From NCBI GenBank assembly GCA_900315455.1, contig OMZE01000032.1, forward strand, positions 1 through 64,000: a stretch of DNA of 64,000 nt, written 5' to 3'. The DNA comes from an uncultured Prevotellaceae bacterium. GTDB taxonomy: Bacteria; Bacteroidota; Bacteroidia; Bacteroidales; Bacteroidaceae. Below are positions 61,161-64,000 of the stretch, one piece after another. The notes under the pieces were generated by a model that did no database searches, was not told the DNA's origin, and saw only the letters and a list, made by a program, of their open reading frames with translations. The position numbers were made by a program, and so were the translations under genes. Within the stretch, counting starts at the first letter, position 1. Every line of letters begins with the position of its first letter.

Positions 61161-61625
61161 ATGGAAAAAACATTAGTATTATTGAAGCCCAGTTGCGTTC
61201 AGCGTCAACTGATCGGTGAGATTGTGAACCGTTTCGAGCGGCGCGGACTGCGCGTGGCTGGCATGAAGATGATGCAACTCTCCGACGAGATCCTGCGCGA
61301 GCATTATGCCCACCTTGTAGACCGTCCTTTCTTCCCCTCGTTGGCTGCCTCCATGCAGGCCTCGCCCGTCGTGGCCCTTGCCCTTGAGGGCGTCGACGCC
61401 GTGCAGGTGGTACGCACCATGACTGGCTCCACCAACGGACGTGAGGCCGCTCCGGGAACCATCCGTGGCGACTATTCGATGAGCAACCAACAGAACATCG
61501 TACACGCCAGCGACTCCACCTCGAACGCAGAGATCGAACTGAAACGGTTCTTCCGCGACGAAGAGATTTTCGACTATACCAGTGGGGCCTTCGGCTTCAT
61601 CTATGGCGACGGCGAGGCAAAGTAA
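61161..61625 (+). CDS. ndk: Nucleoside-diphosphate kinase
   Basis: Balances nucleoside triphosphates by ping-pong phosphotransfer. It has 154 aa from ATG 61161 (MEKTLVLLKPSCVQRQ); an in-frame ATG at 61149 is possible. Active-site His in NIVHASDSTSNAEIELKRFF, plus GTIRGDYSMSNQQ. Full length. Confidence 0.95.
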   Translation: MEKTLVLLKPSCVQRQLIGEIVNRFERRGLRVAGMKMMQLSDEILREHYAHLVDRPFFPSLAASMQASPVVALALEGVDAVQVVRTMTGSTNGREAAPGTIRGDYSMSNQQNIVHASDSTSNAEIELKRFFRDEEIFDYTSGAFGFIYGDGEAK

Positions 61626-61905
61626 CGGCCCGACAGTCCATCTGGCGGTTTAACAACACTTATCTACGGTAAGGCGCTGGCGGTCTGGACACATTTTCAG
61701 GCCGCCTGCTTCAATATGTCGAACTTTTATATTGAAAGTGACGTAAACAACTTCAGAAACTCAGGTAAGTCTGGTAACTACATCTTAGCCGATTCATCAA
61801 CTAAGGACAAAATTTTCTTTCTTGTAACACTTTGGCGGTTTTTGGTGTCTATTATCTTGTAAGCGCTTGCAACAACTTTATTATTAACTTAAAATCGAAC
61901 AGAAA
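61626..61905. other. Intergenic region before the ECF operon
   Basis: Contains a hairpin GGCGGTCTG...CAGGCCGCC (61679-61706) that might end ndk transcription, and an ECF-type promoter (61823-61852). No gene seen. Confidence 0.5.
61823..61852 (+). promoter_or_regulatory. Candidate ECF sigma promoter
   Basis: TGTAAC at 61823-61828 and TGTCTAT at 61846-61852, 17 bp apart, like TGTAAC/CGTCTA ECF promoters and unlike the TAnnTTTG type used elsewhere in the window. The leader to ATG 61906 is about 46 nt. Suggests autoregulation by the sigma factor encoded at 62429. Confidence 0.5.
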
Positions 61906-62370
61906 ATGAGAAAGATTATATTTACCTTTGTGTGTGCTTTCAGTTGCATCATCGGCTTGTCGGCCCAGACCGTGGATGACCTTTTTAAGGAGTTCAAGGA
62001 CAAGAACAATGTGGAGTGTATCAATATCCCTAAAGTCATGTTGTCGATGGCTCCTGCTGTGATGAAAAAAGAAAAAGGCAGCGACCTGATCAAGAAGATA
62101 GACCACATCCGTATACTGAGCATCGAGAACAACGACGCTCTCTGCAAGGAATTCAAGGCCAAGGCCGCCAATCTCAACAAGAAAGGCTATGAGACCATGG
62201 TGAACAGCAATGAGGACAATGAGAAGACCCTCATACTGGTGAAGACGAAAGGAGATGTCATCTCCGAGATGGTGATTCTTGCCTTGGAACCATCGGAATG
62301 TTCACTGATACAGCTGAAGGGGAAATTCAGTTCCAATGATATAAACGGTTTGCAGACCTCGTTCAATTAA
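61906..62370 (+). CDS. DUF4252-family exported protein, copy 1
   Basis: A 154-residue protein with signal peptide MRKIIFTFVCAFSCIIGLSAQ, then a small alpha/beta domain (INIPKVMLSMAP, IRILSIENNDALCKEFKAKAANL, NEKTLILVKTKGDVISEMVIL). Paralogue of 63308: both have the pattern K-x-ML-x-M, IRILS, YETxMxxNxD and a final LKG/xDI. Function unknown. First gene of the putative ECF operon. Confidence 0.82.
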   Translation: MRKIIFTFVCAFSCIIGLSAQTVDDLFKEFKDKNNVECINIPKVMLSMAPAVMKKEKGSDLIKKIDHIRILSIENNDALCKEFKAKAANLNKKGYETMVNSNEDNEKTLILVKTKGDVISEMVILALEPSECSLIQLKGKFSSNDINGLQTSFN

Positions 62371-62428
62371 CCTTTCGCCAAGTCCTGTTACACCGTAGCC
62401 TGTCAAAAAGAGTCCTCTTCACCGACCA

Positions 62429-62917
62429 ATGCAAGCATCTGAGTTCAAACGACTGTTCCTGCCGCTGTCACGCCAGATTTTTTGGATGGCGTGGCGGCTA
62501 ACAGGCAGTGCTGAGGAGGCGGAGGATCTGACGCAAGAGGTGTATGCCCAACTGTGGAGCAAGCGGGAGTCGCTGTCGGCCATCTGCAACCCCATCGCCT
62601 ATTGCAGCGTCCTTGTCAGGAACCTCTATCTCAATCAGGCCAGGAAACAGCGGGTGGAGACCACAGAGATGGCCAGAGAATATGTGGTTGCCGACGGGCA
62701 CAGATTAGAGGATGTCATAGCACAGAAACAGGCATGCGAGCAGGTGATGAGGCTGATAGGACAATTGCCAGAACAGCAGCGCAAAGTGGTCACCTTGCAC
62801 GATGTGGAAGGGTGTTCGAACGAGGAGATACGCCAGCAGACCGGACTGACCTCGACACATATCAGGGTGCTTCTGAGTCGTGCGAGGAAAACCATCAGAC
62901 AAATGTTTAAAAACTAA
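62429..62917 (+). CDS. ECF-type RNA polymerase sigma factor
   Basis: A 162-residue sigma-70 family protein: region 2 (RLFLPLSRQIFWMAWRLTGSAEEAEDLTQEVYAQLW, about residues 8-43) and region 4 (MRLIGQLPEQQRKVVTLHDVEGCSNEEIRQQTGLTSTHIRVLLSRARKTI, about 108-157). Regions 1 and 3 are absent, as in ECF sigmas. The regulon is unknown; the neighbouring DUF4252 genes are candidates. The membrane-protein gene follows after 5 bp. Confidence 0.93.
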   Translation: MQASEFKRLFLPLSRQIFWMAWRLTGSAEEAEDLTQEVYAQLWSKRESLSAICNPIAYCSVLVRNLYLNQARKQRVETTEMAREYVVADGHRLEDVIAQKQACEQVMRLIGQLPEQQRKVVTLHDVEGCSNEEIRQQTGLTSTHIRVLLSRARKTIRQMFKN

Positions 62918-62922
62918 CAAAG

Positions 62923-63300
62923 ATGAGAGACACAGATGATATTCTGAGGCGGATAGCCAACAACGAGGCTACGGAAGAGGAGATGAGGATGGCGGATGAA
63001 TACCTCCAGAACCTCAGCCAAAGGCTTTCCTCGCAGATAGACGACTGGGAGAAGAAGGAGGTTGGCTCCGGTTCTCATCAGCCACGCAGGGTGTGGCTTC
63101 GCACTGCGTTGGCAGCCGCCGCCAGCCTGTTGCTGTTGTTCTCCGTCGCACTCTGGTTCGGTCACCCAGACGACACGACTGCTGCCATGACGCAGAAAGA
63201 CTCCTTCGACAATCCCGAGGAGGCTGCCGCCGAGGCCGAGCAGGCTCTGCTGAAATTTTCCGAAGTCATCAACAAGGCTACATGCTACAACACCAAATAG
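62923..63300 (+). CDS. Small single-span membrane protein, putative anti-sigma factor
   Basis: A 125-residue protein: cytosolic N-terminal helical part (DDILRRIANNEATEEEMRMADEYLQNL), one span (ALAAAASLLLLFSVALWFG, about residues 61-79) and an acidic outer part (EEAAAEAEQALLKFSEVINKAT). No zinc motif. Position directly after an ECF sigma and the topology suggest an anti-sigma role; no sequence motif proves it. Confidence 0.7.
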   Translation: MRDTDDILRRIANNEATEEEMRMADEYLQNLSQRLSSQIDDWEKKEVGSGSHQPRRVWLRTALAAAASLLLLFSVALWFGHPDDTTAAMTQKDSFDNPEEAAAEAEQALLKFSEVINKATCYNTK

Positions 63301-63307
63301 AGACATT

Positions 63308-63775
63308 ATGAGACAGCGATTTTTCCATATCCTTTTCCTCGTGACAGCCTTGGCCTTTTCCATCCATGCATCTGCACAGAAGGCTATATTCGACAAGTAT
63401 GAGGACACCAATGGGGTGACCACTATCTATATATCCAAGACGATGCTGGGCATGATTCCCAATGTGAAGGCTGGCAAGCACGACATCGGGAATATAGCCT
63501 CCAAACTTGACTATATCCGGATTCTCTCATGCGAGAAGCCGGCACTCTTCTCCAAGTTGATTGACGAGGCAAGAAAAACCTATCGGTCAGGAAACTATGA
63601 GACAATCATGAAGATGAACGATGATGGCGAGAAGATGACCATTTATCAGCGAACACTGAAAGATGGCAAGAATGAGTTCGCCTTGCTCACAGAGGATAAG
63701 GACGAAGTGACCATTATCAATCTCATGGGCGCCATCACATTGAAGGATATCAAAGACATCGCAGGACAACATTAA
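63308..63775 (+). CDS. DUF4252-family exported protein, copy 2
   Basis: A 155-residue protein with signal peptide FFHILFLVTALAFSIHASAQ and a domain parallel to 61906 (TIYISKTMLGMIPNV, YIRILSCEKPALFSKLIDEARKT, YETIMKMNDDGEKMTIYQRTL). It lies 7 bp after the putative anti-sigma gene. The pair of DUF4252 genes brackets the sigma/anti-sigma genes, suggesting that they act in the same envelope response. Confidence 0.82.
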   Translation: MRQRFFHILFLVTALAFSIHASAQKAIFDKYEDTNGVTTIYISKTMLGMIPNVKAGKHDIGNIASKLDYIRILSCEKPALFSKLIDEARKTYRSGNYETIMKMNDDGEKMTIYQRTLKDGKNEFALLTEDKDEVTIINLMGAITLKDIKDIAGQH

Positions 63776-63813
63776 TGTGTTCTGGGCATAGGAATGAGAC
63801 GAGACTCGATGAT

Positions 63814-64000
63814 ATGGAACAGAGATTCGGTGTAAACAGCATTGACTTGCAAGAGTTGTATAACTTCTGCGAGCGGGAGGGTGAGACCGTCAGTTATCAG
63901 AAAGGCGAGCGGATGGAGTGCGAGGGCGAACCGTCGCGGTGGTTCGGCTTTGTCACCAAAGGGTGTTTCAAGTATGTGACGCAGGGCATCAGTGACGGCA
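63814..64000 (+). CDS. Crp/Fnr-family regulator, 3'-truncated by window edge
   Basis: Open frame from ATG 63814 to the window end, 62 codons: LYNFCEREGETVSYQKGERMECEGEP followed by RWFGFVTKGCFKYVTQG looks like the start of a cyclic-nucleotide-binding domain (cNMP). The DNA-binding part would lie to the right. Only the N-terminal third is visible, so the call is provisional. Confidence 0.6.
   Translation, partial: MEQRFGVNSIDLQELYNFCEREGETVSYQKGERMECEGEPSRWFGFVTKGCFKYVTQGISDG

Noticed and set aside
1-64000. tRNA, rRNA or other named RNA genes
   Set aside because: I looked for cloverleaf-like and conserved rRNA segments in the gaps and saw none; a covariance-model scan would be needed to exclude them.

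Overview
The window looks like a chromosome segment of a Bacteroidales bacterium, most likely Prevotellaceae (Prevotella/Segatella-like). This rests on three things. The -7 promoter box TAnnTTTG recurs ahead of many genes. Many products are typical of the phylum: Bacteroidetes-type LptD, DUF5606, DUF349 and DUF4252 proteins, long NusB, LysS with a C-terminal extension, and secreted proteins with sorting- or dockerin-like tails. There are almost no Shine-Dalgarno sequences. No rRNA, tRNA or CRISPR array was seen. All names come from reading motifs; no database search was run.

Layout. 1-4.8 kb: 3' part of a type I restriction R subunit (hsdR), a frameshifted exported-protein gene and a lipoprotein. 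5-10.4 kb: a divergent OadA/PycB-like carboxyltransferase lacking the biotin lysine, an HD hydrolase and lptD. 10.4-18.7 kb: a repeat-rich island, then leftward genes for a CPA2 antiporter, peptidase T, a DUF5606 protein, CoaE, YbbR, YajC and NusB. 19-24 kb: rplY-pth-hslR, and an opposing outer-membrane barrel protein with a Gly-rich tail. 24.2-31.4 kb: aroB with a rearranged 3' end, then two similar cassettes (large secreted protein plus tiny MKKxY peptide) around a DUF4105 gene. 31.4-37.7 kb: a leftward menaquinone operon read menI-menF-menD-menB-menC-menE. 38-43.4 kb: lysS-gpsA-pgi-HAD-lipoprotein. 43.6-45.3 kb: an IS1634-like element with a perfect 99-bp target duplication that keeps the end of mnmA intact. 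45.3-52.3 kb: mnmA, a small barrel protein, a YncE-like propeller, and the leftward frr-rsgA-radical SAM run next to rsmA. 52.6-61.6 kb: YbhN-like protein, pepD, DUF349, corA, an acyl-CoA ligase and ndk. 61.9-64 kb: an ECF sigma operon flanked by two DUF4252 paralogues and the start of a Crp/Fnr regulator.

The most unusual layer is intergenic. Several unrelated families of short-word tandem arrays (8-, 9- and 10-bp units) and hairpin-forming dispersed repeats fill many gaps, sometimes filling the whole space between two genes of one operon. Other points worth a second look are the paralogous secreted-protein/micropeptide cassettes, a tandem repeat ahead of ndk whose unit ends in a promoter box, strong hairpins inside the 5' coding parts of three downstream operon genes, and the 100-bp internal duplication that replaces the end of aroB.
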